A program made the translations under genes and the position numbers. From the NCBI GenBank assembly GCA_023429995.1, contig JAEZCE010000012.1, positions 1 to 64,000 of the forward strand: a stretch of 64,000 bases of DNA. The letters run 5' to 3'. This document shows, piece by piece, positions 16,838 to 25,529 of the stretch (its first letter is position 1; each line of letters opens with the position of its first letter). The DNA comes from Bacillota bacterium (GTDB lineage Bacteria; Bacillota; UBA4882; UBA8346). The notes beneath the pieces were generated by a model. That model searched no databases, was not told the origin of the DNA, and was given only the letters and a program-made list of their open reading frames with translations.

Positions 16838-17275
16838 TTATAACGTTTGCCCATACATATATTCTTCGAGATAACGGTTTTTGACCTGAAATTCCTCCAG
16901 CTGATACTTAACGATATCACCAATTGAAATAATACCGATAATCCCGTCTTTCGTAACGATCGGCACATGCCGGATCCTGTTTTGCGTCATAATTCCCATG
17001 ATATAATCGATATCATCTTCTGGAATTGCGATAATAATATTCGTACTCATTAATTGGGACACTTTTTTCGATTTCAGGGTATCAAAATCGGAATACGCTG
17101 CCCGCATAATATCCCGTTCGGAGATGATTCCCACCAGCTTCTTTTCGGCATCGATCACCACCAAGGAACCGATTTGATTTTCCATTAATTTGCCCATGGC
17201 TGAAAAAACAGGGTCATCCGGAGTAATGGTAATCACACTCTTGCCTTTATCCTTGAGTAAGTCCGCAACTTTCAT
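16838..17275 (-). CDS. CBS-domain pair protein
   Basis: A 145-residue cytosolic protein made of two CBS domains: the first with VITITPDDPVFSAMGKLMEN and GIISERDIMRA, the second with NIIIAIPEDDIDYIMGIM and RHVPIVTKDGIIGIISIGD. Such pairs bind adenosine nucleotides (AMP, ATP, SAM) and sense energy state; stand-alone ones act as regulators of unknown partners. The start at 17275 (MKVADLL) has a GGGAGGG site at good distance; a longer frame from 17311 is less likely. It is monocistronic. Confidence 0.85.
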   Translation of the reverse strand: MKVADLLKDKGKSVITITPDDPVFSAMGKLMENQIGSLVVIDAEKKLVGIISERDIMRAAYSDFDTLKSKKVSQLMSTNIIIAIPEDDIDYIMGIMTQNRIRHVPIVTKDGIIGIISIGDIVKYQLEEFQVKNRYLEEYMYGQTL

Positions 17276-17452
17276 TTGGTATCCCTCCCTTATCCAATAA
17301 ATACCCGGCAAACCCGTTCCGCTCTATGTTTAAAGTGACATGCATCAAACGGATGCTGTCGGGTATCTTTTTTATAATAATAATATTGGCCAGATTTCTA
17401 AAAATACCTTTTGGGTTTGGATAAGTTCATTTTTTCACAAATTATCTTCGTT

Positions 17453-17956
17453 TTAGAGGGATTCCCGTTTTGAAATTTCTGCAGTTAAGCATTCATAAAT
17501 ATCATTTTGCAAATAAAAATAAACCCGGGTAATTACAAATTTAGGGTGTTTGGAATGGGTCATCAAGTATTCCAGCAACTGTTTATGGTGGCATAGATTG
17601 GGGTAAAGATAATCTTCGATTCCGGTAGCCAGGCGTAACCAGCCAAAATTGGAATAATCATCCACAGTAACCACTTTGGAGTGCATCGTATACCCGATGG
17701 CAAATTTAACGGTTAATTCCTCTGGCAACAATTTGGTACGCAATGTCAAAAAGCCGTAATAATCACGGTATAATTTGACGGGATTCGGGCCGCGATGATT
17801 TACTTTCGGAAGGTTTGGTTTTGTGATCAGCCCGGCATATTTCTGGTCATCTTTCGAGCCAATCAATACAAACCCTTGCAAAACCGGTTCTGAAAACTGG
17901 TACCAATCTTTGGGTTTTAAAAAATGATCCGTGAGTTTAAGAATCGATTCAGACAT
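17453..17956 (-). CDS. Hypothetical protein coupled to the opp operon
   Basis: A 167-residue soluble protein I do not recognise. It has no signal peptide or membrane segment and contains QGFVLIGSKDDQKYAGLIT in the first third and GYTMHSKVVTVDDYSNFGW in the middle. Its ATG overlaps the end of oppF by 8 bp, so it is translated as the last gene of the opp operon. It may be an accessory or regulatory protein, but nothing in the sequence tells more. Confidence 0.6.
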   Translation of the reverse strand: MSESILKLTDHFLKPKDWYQFSEPVLQGFVLIGSKDDQKYAGLITKPNLPKVNHRGPNPVKLYRDYYGFLTLRTKLLPEELTVKFAIGYTMHSKVVTVDDYSNFGWLRLATGIEDYLYPNLCHHKQLLEYLMTHSKHPKFVITRVYFYLQNDIYECLTAEISKRESL

Positions 17957-18929
17957 TCTTCTCTCCTGCTCGAAAACATTTTACAAAATGTTCGCTGCCG
18001 TGAAAAACCGCCGGTGGTTCTTGATGACGGCAAATATCCATCACGATGGGGCAACGCGCCGCAAAACAGCAACCATTACTAAAATCCGCCGTATTATCGA
18101 TCTCTCCGGTTAAAATGATTCTTTTTCTGGAATAATCCGGGTTTGGAACCGGTATCGCCGATAATAACGCTGAAGTATAGGGGTGCAAAGGCTTTTCAAA
18201 TAATTCAGCCCCAGGCGATAGCTCCACAATTTGTCCAAGATACATCACTGCGATCCGATGAGAGATATGCTTGACCACAGCCAGGTCGTGAGCGATGAAA
18301 AGATAAGCCATTTGGAGTTCATTCCGCAATTCAATCAATAAATTAATGATTTGAGCCTGAATCGACACATCAAGCGCCGAAACCGGTTCGTCGCAAACCA
18401 GCAAAACCGGGCTTAAAGAGATCGCCCGGGCAATGGCGATCCGCTGCCTTTGCCCTCCGGAAAACTCATGGGGGTACCGGTAAAGAAATTGCGAAGATAA
18501 CCCAACCCGTTCCAGGAGGGAAACGACCCTTGCCTTTTTTTCTTCCAGACTATTTACAAGGCCATGTTCCCCCAGCCCTTCTCCGACAAGGTCCAGCACT
18601 ACGCGGCGGGGATTTAAGGAGGAATAGGGATCCTGGAAAATAATCTGCATCCGAGTGCGGCATTTCAGTAATTCCCGCTTCGCCATTCCTACCAGTTCGG
18701 CTCCTTCAAAAACGACAGAACCCCCGGTTGGCTTAATCAATTGGAGAATGCTTCGCCCGACCGTTGTTTTTCCGCAACCGGATTCTCCAACCAAGCCTAA
18801 TGTTTCTCCGGGACGGATTTCAAAACTCACCCGGTCAACCGCCCGGACCCAATTGGTAATCCTCCCCATCAAGCCGGAACGGACCGGATAATATTTTTTT
18901 AAATTGGAGACTTGAAGTAAATTTTCCAT
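17949..18929 (-). CDS. oppF: Oligopeptide ABC transporter ATP-binding protein OppF
   Basis: A 326-residue ABC ATPase. Walker A GESGCGKTT is at residues 48-56, Q-loop IIFQDPYSSLNPR follows, signature FSGGQRQRIA near 157, Walker B LLVCDEPVSALD near 180, H-loop YLFIAHDL after that. The C-terminal oligo_HPY extension with its Cys cluster (GCCFAARCPIVMDIC) marks the peptide/nickel subfamily that binds an iron-sulfur cluster in some members. It powers import with OppD, OppB and OppC. A 690-bp repeat-rich stretch separates it from oppD, unusual within this operon type. Confidence 0.9.
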   Translation of the reverse strand: MENLLQVSNLKKYYPVRSGLMGRITNWVRAVDRVSFEIRPGETLGLVGESGCGKTTVGRSILQLIKPTGGSVVFEGAELVGMAKRELLKCRTRMQIIFQDPYSSLNPRRVVLDLVGEGLGEHGLVNSLEEKKARVVSLLERVGLSSQFLYRYPHEFSGGQRQRIAIARAISLSPVLLVCDEPVSALDVSIQAQIINLLIELRNELQMAYLFIAHDLAVVKHISHRIAVMYLGQIVELSPGAELFEKPLHPYTSALLSAIPVPNPDYSRKRIILTGEIDNTADFSNGCCFAARCPIVMDICRHQEPPAVFHGSEHFVKCFRAGEKNV

Positions 18930-19076
18930 GGCCTAACTTCCTACCTAACCCCCGTTCCCCCGCGCGCTTAACCAAGCGCGACCTTGATAGAATATTTTGC
19001 TTAAATCCGAAGGGAAGGGGGCTTAGTATATATATTTTTAGCTTGAAAGTAATCATCGCTATTCTTGAAAAATGCC

Positions 19077-19230
19077 TCAAACTTTATTATCACTACTTGC
19101 AATCTTGAGGATTTTAATTAAAACACCTTCAAGATCACAGTAAACCTCTTTGTTTCGAATCCTTAAAACTTTCAAACCCTCGTTTTGCAATGAGCAATCT
19201 CTTACTGCATCTTTTTCCACTAAACATCCA
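19077..19230 (-). pseudogene. DUF559 endonuclease-like remnant
   Basis: On the minus strand a frame reads GCLVEKDAVRDC, then NEGLKVLRIRNKEVYCDLEG and VLIKILKIA before TGA at 19077. This matches the end of DUF559 proteins, a small family with an endonuclease-like (Vsr-type) fold (typical text: GxxVLRFxNxEVxxNLEGVL). The N-terminal two thirds are missing. It lies in the spacer between oppF and oppD together with dispersed repeats, so it most likely came in with mobile repeat DNA. Confidence 0.6.
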
Positions 19231-19310
19231 AGCCCCTCACAGTCTGTTCAAGTCCCTCTTCCCTCCAAATTTTGGCATCCAGTTCTGCTAAAGAGGGAAG
19301 GGGGCACGGG

Positions 19311-19440
19311 GGTCAATGTCATCAAGCTGTGCTGTAAAAGACAGGAAGATGGCGTTTGATTACATCTCCACCCCAACGTGAACGATGGGGCTAGGTATAT
19401 TAAATAACGTTCTAAAGGCCTTCCAGGCCTCGGTGTCGTG
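19311..19440. repeat. Dispersed repeat, copy 2 (inverted relative to copy 1)
   Basis: The reverse complement of this segment follows 1-127: CTTTTACAGCACAGCTTGA, TGACATTGA, GGAGATGTAATCAAA, CCCCATCGTTCACGTTGGGG and AAGGCCTTCCAGGCC-type ends are shared. It lies head-to-head with copy 3 inside the oppF-oppD spacer. Confidence 0.7.
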
Positions 19441-19494
19441 TTTTTACACCCAGCTTAAAGACACAAACCCAGCCCGGCTTGTCCGGGGTTTAGA

Positions 19495-19617
19495 ATGATT
19501 TTTAAGACCTAGCCCAGAACTTCAGGTCTGGGTGGACAGAATGAACATAAAGTAGTTTAGCCATTTCCTATTTATGGATGCTTGCTTGATGACATTGGCA
19601 TGGGGGTTAGGTCGCAC
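19495..19617. repeat. Dispersed repeat, copy 3 (diverged)
   Basis: It keeps the two conserved modules of copy 1: GACCTAGCCC with pairing GGGTGGA, and TTGATGACATTGG followed by GGGGGTTAGGTC. The sequence between them has drifted. Its end touches the oppD stop codon. Two copies in opposite orientation within 310 bp suggest repeated insertion at this site. Confidence 0.5.
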
Positions 19618-20583
19618 TTAGGCCCTCCAACACGCCACCCTATGTCCGTCTTTTTTATTTTCCAGCCCCGGCATTTGTTGCTTGCAAACATCCCTTGCTT
19701 TTTCACAGCGGGGCGCAAAATAGCATCCCTGTGGCAAAGAAAAAAGATCGGGAACCATTCCCGGTATCGCGTAAAGCTCTCCGGTATGATGCGGGCTTGG
19801 AATCGACCGTAACAGCCCTTCCGTATAGGGATGCATCGGGTTCTTGAATATTTCCCGCACCGAAGCAATTTCCACTATTTTTCCGGCATACATCACCGCC
19901 ACTCTTTGGGCGATTTCGGCCACGATACCCAAATTATGGGTAATCATCAATAATGACATCTGGTTTTCCCCTTGCAATTGCTGCAGCAATTCCAAAATCT
20001 GAGCTTGAATGGTTACATCCAAAGCCGTGGTCGGTTCATCCGCGATTAATAATTGGGGTCTACAAATCAGAGCCATTGCGATCATGGCTCGCTGCCGCAT
20101 GCCGCCGGAAAGTTCATGAGGATAGGCATCATATTGGCGGGAGGGGTTGGAGATTCCAACCTTTGCCAAAGCCTCAATCACACGCTCTTTGACCTCTTCC
20201 TTGTTGACCGGATGGTGATGAATCAGGAGCGGCTCGCTGATTTGGACGCCGATTTTCTGCACCGGATTAAAACTGGTCAAGGGTTCCTGGAAGATAATGC
20301 CGATTTCCTGACCCCGCAACCGAATTAAATCCGGCAAGGGCATTTTCAATAAATCCCGGTCTTTCCAAAGGAGTTTATCCGCTGTGATATTCCCGGGCGG
20401 GGAAGGAATGAGTTTTAAAATGGAAAGCGCGGTTACCGATTTACCGCAACCTGATTCCCCGACCAGGCCCAACGTTTCACCTTGCCCAAGGCTAAAAGAA
20501 ACCCCATCGGCTGCTTTTATCAAGCCTGCGCCGGTGGCGAAACGAATATTGAGATTTTGTATTTCTAAAATCGGCTGCTCCAT
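19618..20583 (-). CDS. oppD: Oligopeptide ABC transporter ATP-binding protein OppD
   Basis: A 321-residue ABC ATPase, partner of OppF. Walker A GESGCGKS is at residues 42-49, Q-loop IIFQEPLTSFNP, signature LSGGMRQRAM, Walker B LLIADEPTTALD, H-loop MLLITHN-like LMITHNLG. The C-terminal Cys-containing extension (GCYFAPRCEKARDVC) matches the peptide-transport subfamily. It follows oppC with a 5-bp gap, so the two are one transcript; its end borders repeat DNA. Confidence 0.9.
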   Translation of the reverse strand: MEQPILEIQNLNIRFATGAGLIKAADGVSFSLGQGETLGLVGESGCGKSVTALSILKLIPSPPGNITADKLLWKDRDLLKMPLPDLIRLRGQEIGIIFQEPLTSFNPVQKIGVQISEPLLIHHHPVNKEEVKERVIEALAKVGISNPSRQYDAYPHELSGGMRQRAMIAMALICRPQLLIADEPTTALDVTIQAQILELLQQLQGENQMSLLMITHNLGIVAEIAQRVAVMYAGKIVEIASVREIFKNPMHPYTEGLLRSIPSPHHTGELYAIPGMVPDLFSLPQGCYFAPRCEKARDVCKQQMPGLENKKDGHRVACWRA

Positions 20584-20588
20584 CCTTT

Positions 20589-21626
20589 TTACTCCATTTT
20601 ACTATATTCCCGGGGATCAAAAGCCTCCCGGATCCCCTCTCCGACGAAAGCAATCAATAATAAGACGCTAAACAATGCAAGGGCCGGATAAAGAGAAAGC
20701 CAATACGAAGAAAGGTTGCCCATTCCCTGATGCATAAGTTCCCCCCAACTGGGAGTGGGGGCCGGCAAACCAAATCCCAAATAATCAAGGGCCGACAGGG
20801 AAAAAATCGCGCCAATCAAATCAAAAGGCAAAAAAGTGATAATCGGTGTCAGCGCATTCGGAAGGATGTGCCGGAACATAATCTTCCAGTCTTTAACCCC
20901 TAAAGCCTTGGCTGCCTCGACAAATTGGGTCTCTCTCAATTTTAAAAACTCGGAGCGGATGAAAAAGGAAATCCCAATCCAATCAAAGAGCGCGAAGATA
21001 ATTAATAGCGTTACAAAACTGGTCCCGAGAGAACTGCCAATGATAATCACAATATATAAAAAAGGCAAAGCCGATACGATCTCAATCAATCTCTGCATGG
21101 TTAAGTCGAAAAAGCCGCCGATATATCCCTGCAGGGCGCCCATCATGACTCCCAGGACCATGCTAACCAAAGTAATCAACAAGGCAAAACTGAAACTTAT
21201 CCGGTAACCGTACAATAACCGGGTTAAAATATCCCGGCCCCGGTCATCTGTACCGAGCCAGTTTTTCAAAGTGGGAGGCGTAGGGGGATTCCCGGGCAAT
21301 TCCAATAAAGCTTCGTTGGGGCCGTAAGGAATCGGAGGAAAAAGCATAAAATCCCCCCGATCCTTGTTGAAATTTTTACTTTTCTGAAGCTCTTTATAAT
21401 TGGGGATATCGGTTGCGCCCAATCCGAAATGACTCCCGTCATAAAAACGGACTACCGGAAAAAACAATTCCCCGTGGTATCCCACGATGAGCGGCTGATC
21501 ATTGGCGATAAAATTGGCGCCCAAAGAAAAAATATAGGTGATCAGCAATATCCAAAATGAAACATAGGCCCGTTTCATCCGCTTAAATTTTTCAAAACGC
21601 CGTAAGGTAATGGGAGAAATTCGCAA
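20589..21626 (-). CDS. oppC: Oligopeptide ABC transporter permease OppC
   Basis: A 345-residue membrane protein. An N-terminal helix (YVSFWILLITYIFSLGANFI) is followed by a long extracytoplasmic segment (residues about 45-130, with GTDDRGRDILTRLLYGYRIS typical of OppC) and five more helices. The cytoplasmic EAA loop EAAKALGVKDWKIMFRHILP binds the ATPases. It forms the channel with OppB. A repeat element (21678-21850) separates it from oppB. Confidence 0.88.
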   Translation of the reverse strand: MRISPITLRRFEKFKRMKRAYVSFWILLITYIFSLGANFIANDQPLIVGYHGELFFPVVRFYDGSHFGLGATDIPNYKELQKSKNFNKDRGDFMLFPPIPYGPNEALLELPGNPPTPPTLKNWLGTDDRGRDILTRLLYGYRISFSFALLITLVSMVLGVMMGALQGYIGGFFDLTMQRLIEIVSALPFLYIVIIIGSSLGTSFVTLLIIFALFDWIGISFFIRSEFLKLRETQFVEAAKALGVKDWKIMFRHILPNALTPIITFLPFDLIGAIFSLSALDYLGFGLPAPTPSWGELMHQGMGNLSSYWLSLYPALALFSVLLLIAFVGEGIREAFDPREYSKME

Positions 21627-21677
21627 GCTAAGACCACCTACTTAAAAATAGAATGAACGTCTAGAAATTTAGGCGCA

Positions 21678-21850
21678 GACCTCTCTCTTGCTCTCCCCCA
21701 ACGGTGTAAGCTCAAAGAAGCATATTCAGTGGGAAAGTAACCGATGCCTTTGAAGCCAAAAAGCCTTTAGAGGTCAACGGCTAGGGTTACCCTTCCACTT
21801 GAATTAACAGCTTTGTGCTGCTTCACAAGGGGAAGGGCGAGAGTTAGGTT
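21678..21850. repeat. REP-like element (ACCTCTCTCTTGCTCTCC family), copy 2
   Basis: The element begins GACCTCTCTCTTGCTCTCCC and ends with GGGAAGGGCGAGAG-type sequence (GGAAGGGCGAGAGTTAGGTT), so its ends are inverted repeats of each other. Its first 60 bp, with AAGCTCAAAGAAGCAT, match the copy at 60074. It lies between oppC and oppB. A short hairpin CCCAGCAAAGCTGGG follows at 21884-21898. Confidence 0.6.
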
Positions 21851-21904
21851 TGTTTTAGGCATTTTTCATCCTTTCATGTGTCCCAGCAAAGCTGGGGTGG
21901 ATGA

Positions 21905-22927
21905 CTACTGAAATTTTATTCGTGGATCCACCATCACCAAACAAAAGTCGGAAATAATCCGCCCCAGTAAAACCAATAAACTGGATATTACAATCAGTCC
22001 CAAAGCCACCGGATAATCACGGTTTACAATGGATTCATAGCCCAGCAGACCCATGCCGTCGATGGTGAAAATCGTTTCAATCAGCATTGACCCGGAAAGA
22101 ATTACCCCGATAATCATCCCGATATTAGTGGCAACCGGTATCAAAGCGTTTCTGAGACCATGCCGGAAAACCGCTTGTTGATAGGTAAGTCCCTTGGCAA
22201 GAGCGGTCCGGATATAATCCTGATTCAGCTGTTCCATCAGGGAATTTTTCATCAGCAAGGTTAACGTGGCAAAACCGCCGATGGTGTAACAAAGAATCGG
22301 CAAAACCATATGGTGAATGTAGTCGAAAACCTTGGCCATCAGCGATAAGTCTTCAAAATTATCGGAAACCATCCCGCTGATGGGAAAAAGGTTCCAGAAA
22401 CTGCCGCCGCCGAAAAGCACAATCAAAACCACAGCCAATACAAAGGAAGGTATGGAATAGCCCAGAAAAATCAATACGCTGCTCCAATGATCGAAAGCCT
22501 GATCGTGGACCAAAGCTTTTTTAATTCCCAAAGGAATACAAACCAAATAGGTGAAAAACATTCCGACCAGCCCAAAAGTGAGTGATACCGGAAAACGGCT
22601 GACAATGACTTCCAAGACCGGCTTTTCGTAAGCATAAGAGGCGCCAAGATCTAGCCGGATCAATTTACCCAACCAGTTAAAATAACGTACTAAAACCGGC
22701 TTGTCAAAACCGTAATATTTTTTAATGTTCTCGATTTCATCCCGAGTCATTCCGGCCTGGACTTTAACTCCAGCGCCCGCTTCCCCTTGAGACGCTATTT
22801 TCATTTTTTGAATTGCCTGTTCTACCGGTCCCCCCGGGACCATCTGCATAACTAAAAAACAAGCGATAGTGATACCAAAAAACGTTGGGATGATTAAAAT
22901 GAAACGCTTAAGAAAATAGGCTCTCAT
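21905..22927 (-). CDS. oppB: Oligopeptide ABC transporter permease OppB
   Basis: A 340-residue membrane protein with six predicted helices, starting MRAYFLKRFILIIPTFFGIT, the standard OppB opening. The periplasmic part after helix 1 contains the typical GGPVEQ and YGFDKPVLVRYFNWL. The EAA loop is RTALAKGLTYQQAVFRHGLR. It pairs with OppC. The gene starts 9 bp behind the substrate-binding protein gene, fitting one operon. Confidence 0.88.
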   Translation of the reverse strand: MRAYFLKRFILIIPTFFGITIACFLVMQMVPGGPVEQAIQKMKIASQGEAGAGVKVQAGMTRDEIENIKKYYGFDKPVLVRYFNWLGKLIRLDLGASYAYEKPVLEVIVSRFPVSLTFGLVGMFFTYLVCIPLGIKKALVHDQAFDHWSSVLIFLGYSIPSFVLAVVLIVLFGGGSFWNLFPISGMVSDNFEDLSLMAKVFDYIHHMVLPILCYTIGGFATLTLLMKNSLMEQLNQDYIRTALAKGLTYQQAVFRHGLRNALIPVATNIGMIIGVILSGSMLIETIFTIDGMGLLGYESIVNRDYPVALGLIVISSLLVLLGRIISDFCLVMVDPRIKFQ

Positions 22928-22936
22928 TCTCTCTCC

Positions 22937-24703
22937 TTATTTCCCGGCAACAATTTTATCATAATAAATTTCAACCGGTTCGGCAGGTAACGGCTTATTT
23001 TTGGCAACCGCTTCTTGATAACGCTTCGCCTTTGCTGAATCATACCACCAGTAACAGATGATATCCGCCGTATTTGATGAATCTCCGGTATACTTTGAAA
23101 AAATTGTTTTCGGCCTTCCAAAAACATTCTTGTAAAAAATTTTGGTATAATCATTTCCCCATAATAAAACGTAGGGATAATCCTTATAGATAATACGGTC
23201 TATTTTTTTTATTATTTCCATCCGCTTCACGGGATCAAAAATTGGTGACATGCTATCAATCAGACGGTCGACTTCAGTACTTTTATAACCAGGTACATTA
23301 CTACTGCCAATTTCATCTGCATGTTTGGAATACCATAATTGCTCCGGGTCTTCAAATAATTGTCCTCCCCAACCAACAAGCACCATGTCGAAATTATATT
23401 CATCCTGCCTTTTTAATAAAGTCGCCCAAGATAACATCTCCAGGTTAACCTTTACCCCAACTTGTTTACAGGAATCAAGATAGGGAGTTAAATACTTTTC
23501 CCAAGTGTTGCTGTAATATAAAATCGTAAACTCCAAACGCTTGCCATTCTTGTCCATTCTATATCCAGCTTTATCTAAACGCGTATAACCAACTTCTTGT
23601 AATAATTTTTTGGCTCCTTCCGGGTTATACTCAATCATTGGGTTGACTTCTTCCTTGACGCCATACGAAGAAGGCCAATAGGAGGTATATGGTTGGCTTT
23701 GATTAAAAACTAATTTTTTGATTAATGTTTTTCGATCGATTAAATAACAGAGCGCTTGCCGAACCCTGACATCCTGAAAAATTGGTCTACGCATATTCAT
23801 AGCCAAACCAACAAAACCCCTCGGAGCATAATTAAATATCTTTTGTTTTACAAGCCAGTTGTTTTGAAACTGCTTTGTATTAGACTCAGTGACCCAACGT
23901 TTAGCCGGTATTTCATCATAGATATCAAATTCTCCCTTTTTAAAAGCCTCAAAAGCAACATTTGTATCCATGACTTTAAACTTAATTTTTTGAAAATTGT
24001 AAGTTCCTCGATGACTGGGCAACTGATCTGCCCAATAATTCTTTCTCCTGGTCAAAACAAAATAGCGTCCTTCCTTTACCTCGCTCAAGGTATACGGACC
24101 ACTTCCCGGTGGAAGGCTCATATTAAAGGCCTTATTAAAATCCTTGCCTTCAAAAAGATGTTGGGGAAGAATATTCAATCCTGCCAAAGCCTCTAAATTT
24201 TTGAAATGAACGGTTTTTGCAGAAATTTTTACAGTATACTGATCGATAATTTCTGGTTCATTAAAGCGGCTGTAATAAAGTCTTTGTACTGAAGTCAAAT
24301 TCTTGGGATTCATAATTGTATCGTAGGTAAATTTTACATCGGTTGCGGTAATGGGTTTACCATCCGCCCATTTTGCCCTGGGGTCGATTTTAAAAGTAAA
24401 AACCCTTTTATCATCGGACATCGTCCATTTTTTGGCAATCAGCGGTTGATAATCAAGGGTAGCAGGATGAAGCTCCAACAGAGGTTCATACACGAGCCCA
24501 AAAACCGTCATCGTATCAGTGGTAACCGTTGTAAATGCATTAAAGGACTTTGGAAACTGCGAGGTTTGTAGATTCAATATTCCGCCTCGGACTGCATGAG
24601 GATCTCCATAGGGTTCACCTTTAGGCGATCCGGCATATATAATGAATGTAAAACTAAACATAGCCACTATAAATATACTCAGTTTAATGATAACATGTTT
24701 CAT
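22937..24703 (-). CDS. oppA: Peptide ABC transporter substrate-binding protein (SBP_bac_5)
   Basis: An exported binding protein of about 588 residues. The start is ambiguous: GGGAGG precedes three possible starts (24715 ATG, 24709 GTG, 24703 ATG); I use MKHVIIKLSIF, which opens a normal signal peptide ending near IYAG. Family 5 marks follow: LVYEPLLELHP, WTMSDDKRVFTFKIDP, AKWADGKPITATDVKFTYD, QDVRVRQALCYLIDRKTLI. There is no lipobox Cys, so it is probably free in a periplasm, consistent with a diderm cell. First gene of the opp operon. Confidence 0.88.
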   Translation of the reverse strand: MKHVIIKLSIFIVAMFSFTFIIYAGSPKGEPYGDPHAVRGGILNLQTSQFPKSFNAFTTVTTDTMTVFGLVYEPLLELHPATLDYQPLIAKKWTMSDDKRVFTFKIDPRAKWADGKPITATDVKFTYDTIMNPKNLTSVQRLYYSRFNEPEIIDQYTVKISAKTVHFKNLEALAGLNILPQHLFEGKDFNKAFNMSLPPGSGPYTLSEVKEGRYFVLTRRKNYWADQLPSHRGTYNFQKIKFKVMDTNVAFEAFKKGEFDIYDEIPAKRWVTESNTKQFQNNWLVKQKIFNYAPRGFVGLAMNMRRPIFQDVRVRQALCYLIDRKTLIKKLVFNQSQPYTSYWPSSYGVKEEVNPMIEYNPEGAKKLLQEVGYTRLDKAGYRMDKNGKRLEFTILYYSNTWEKYLTPYLDSCKQVGVKVNLEMLSWATLLKRQDEYNFDMVLVGWGGQLFEDPEQLWYSKHADEIGSSNVPGYKSTEVDRLIDSMSPIFDPVKRMEIIKKIDRIIYKDYPYVLLWGNDYTKIFYKNVFGRPKTIFSKYTGDSSNTADIICYWWYDSAKAKRYQEAVAKNKPLPAEPVEIYYDKIVAGK

Positions 24704-24924
24704 AACCACAACCATTACCTCCCTTGCATACCATCACCTTTTGCTGGTATTTCGACGTTGCTTTTAAAAACCCTGTAAATTAATTGCTGGTAAAAGATTT
24801 TTCCATGTCTTTGGTATACATTATTCATAAACTATTTCCAAAACTCTCTTGACAAAATTAATAAACTATATTAACATTTATTTCGGTTGAAAGATTCCAC
24901 CATTACATTAAAGGAGTGTTGTTG

Positions 24925-25470
24925 ATGAAAAGATATGTTTGTGCAGTCTGTGGTTATGTCCATTACGGGAACGAAGCGCCGGACAAATGTCCTCAATGTG
25001 GAGCGCCCCGCGAGAAGTTTACCGAGAAAACCGATGCCGCGATGCAATGGGCTGACGAACATAAGATCGGAGTGGCCCAGGGCGTCGATCCTGAAGTACT
25101 GGAAGGCTTGAAAGCCAATTTTATGGGCGAATGTACCGAGGTTGGCATGTACCTTGCCATGAGCCGGCAAGCCGATCGCGAGGGGTACCCGGAGGTAGCC
25201 GAAACCTATAAGCGGATCGCTTTCGAAGAAGCCGAACATGCCGCCAAATTTGCCGAGTTGCTCGGGGAAGTCGTTTTCCCGGACACCAAGAAAAACCTGC
25301 AACTCCGGGTGGAAGCTGAGTTCGGCGCTTGCCAGGGGAAGAAAGACATCGCCGTCAAGGCCAAACAGCTCAATTACGACGCCATTCACGACACCGTTCA
25401 TGAAATGTGCAAAGATGAAGCAAGACATGGGGCTGCATTCAAGGGATTGCTGGAGAGATATTTCAAATAA
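24925..25470 (+). CDS. Reverse rubrerythrin (rubredoxin domain first)
   Basis: A 181-residue protein that detoxifies peroxide with electrons from NADH-linked donors or rubredoxin. The rubredoxin-like Fe(SCys)4 domain comes first (Cys6, Cys9, Cys22, Cys25 in YVCAVCGY and KCPQCGAP), then a ferritin-like diiron domain (GECTEVGMYLAMS, EEAEHAAKF, DEARHG). This order is the reverse of classical rubrerythrin and is common in clostridia. AAGGAG lies 8 bases before ATG 24925; an upstream GTG at 24916 is inside that site. It is monocistronic, divergent from opp. Confidence 0.92.
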   Translation: MKRYVCAVCGYVHYGNEAPDKCPQCGAPREKFTEKTDAAMQWADEHKIGVAQGVDPEVLEGLKANFMGECTEVGMYLAMSRQADREGYPEVAETYKRIAFEEAEHAAKFAELLGEVVFPDTKKNLQLRVEAEFGACQGKKDIAVKAKQLNYDAIHDTVHEMCKDEARHGAAFKGLLERYFK

Positions 25471-25477
25471 AATCATG

Positions 25478-25519
25478 CAATAATAAAGGCCCCGGTAAAC
25501 CGGGAGCCTTTATTATTGC
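25478..25519. terminator. Bidirectional intrinsic terminator
   Basis: GCAATAATAAAGGC and GCCTTTATTATTGC form a long stem whose inner part CCCGGTAAACCGGG closes it. It separates the convergent rubrerythrin and porin genes and gives T-rich arms on both strands. Confidence 0.85.
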
Positions 25520-25529
25520 CCAAGGGCCG

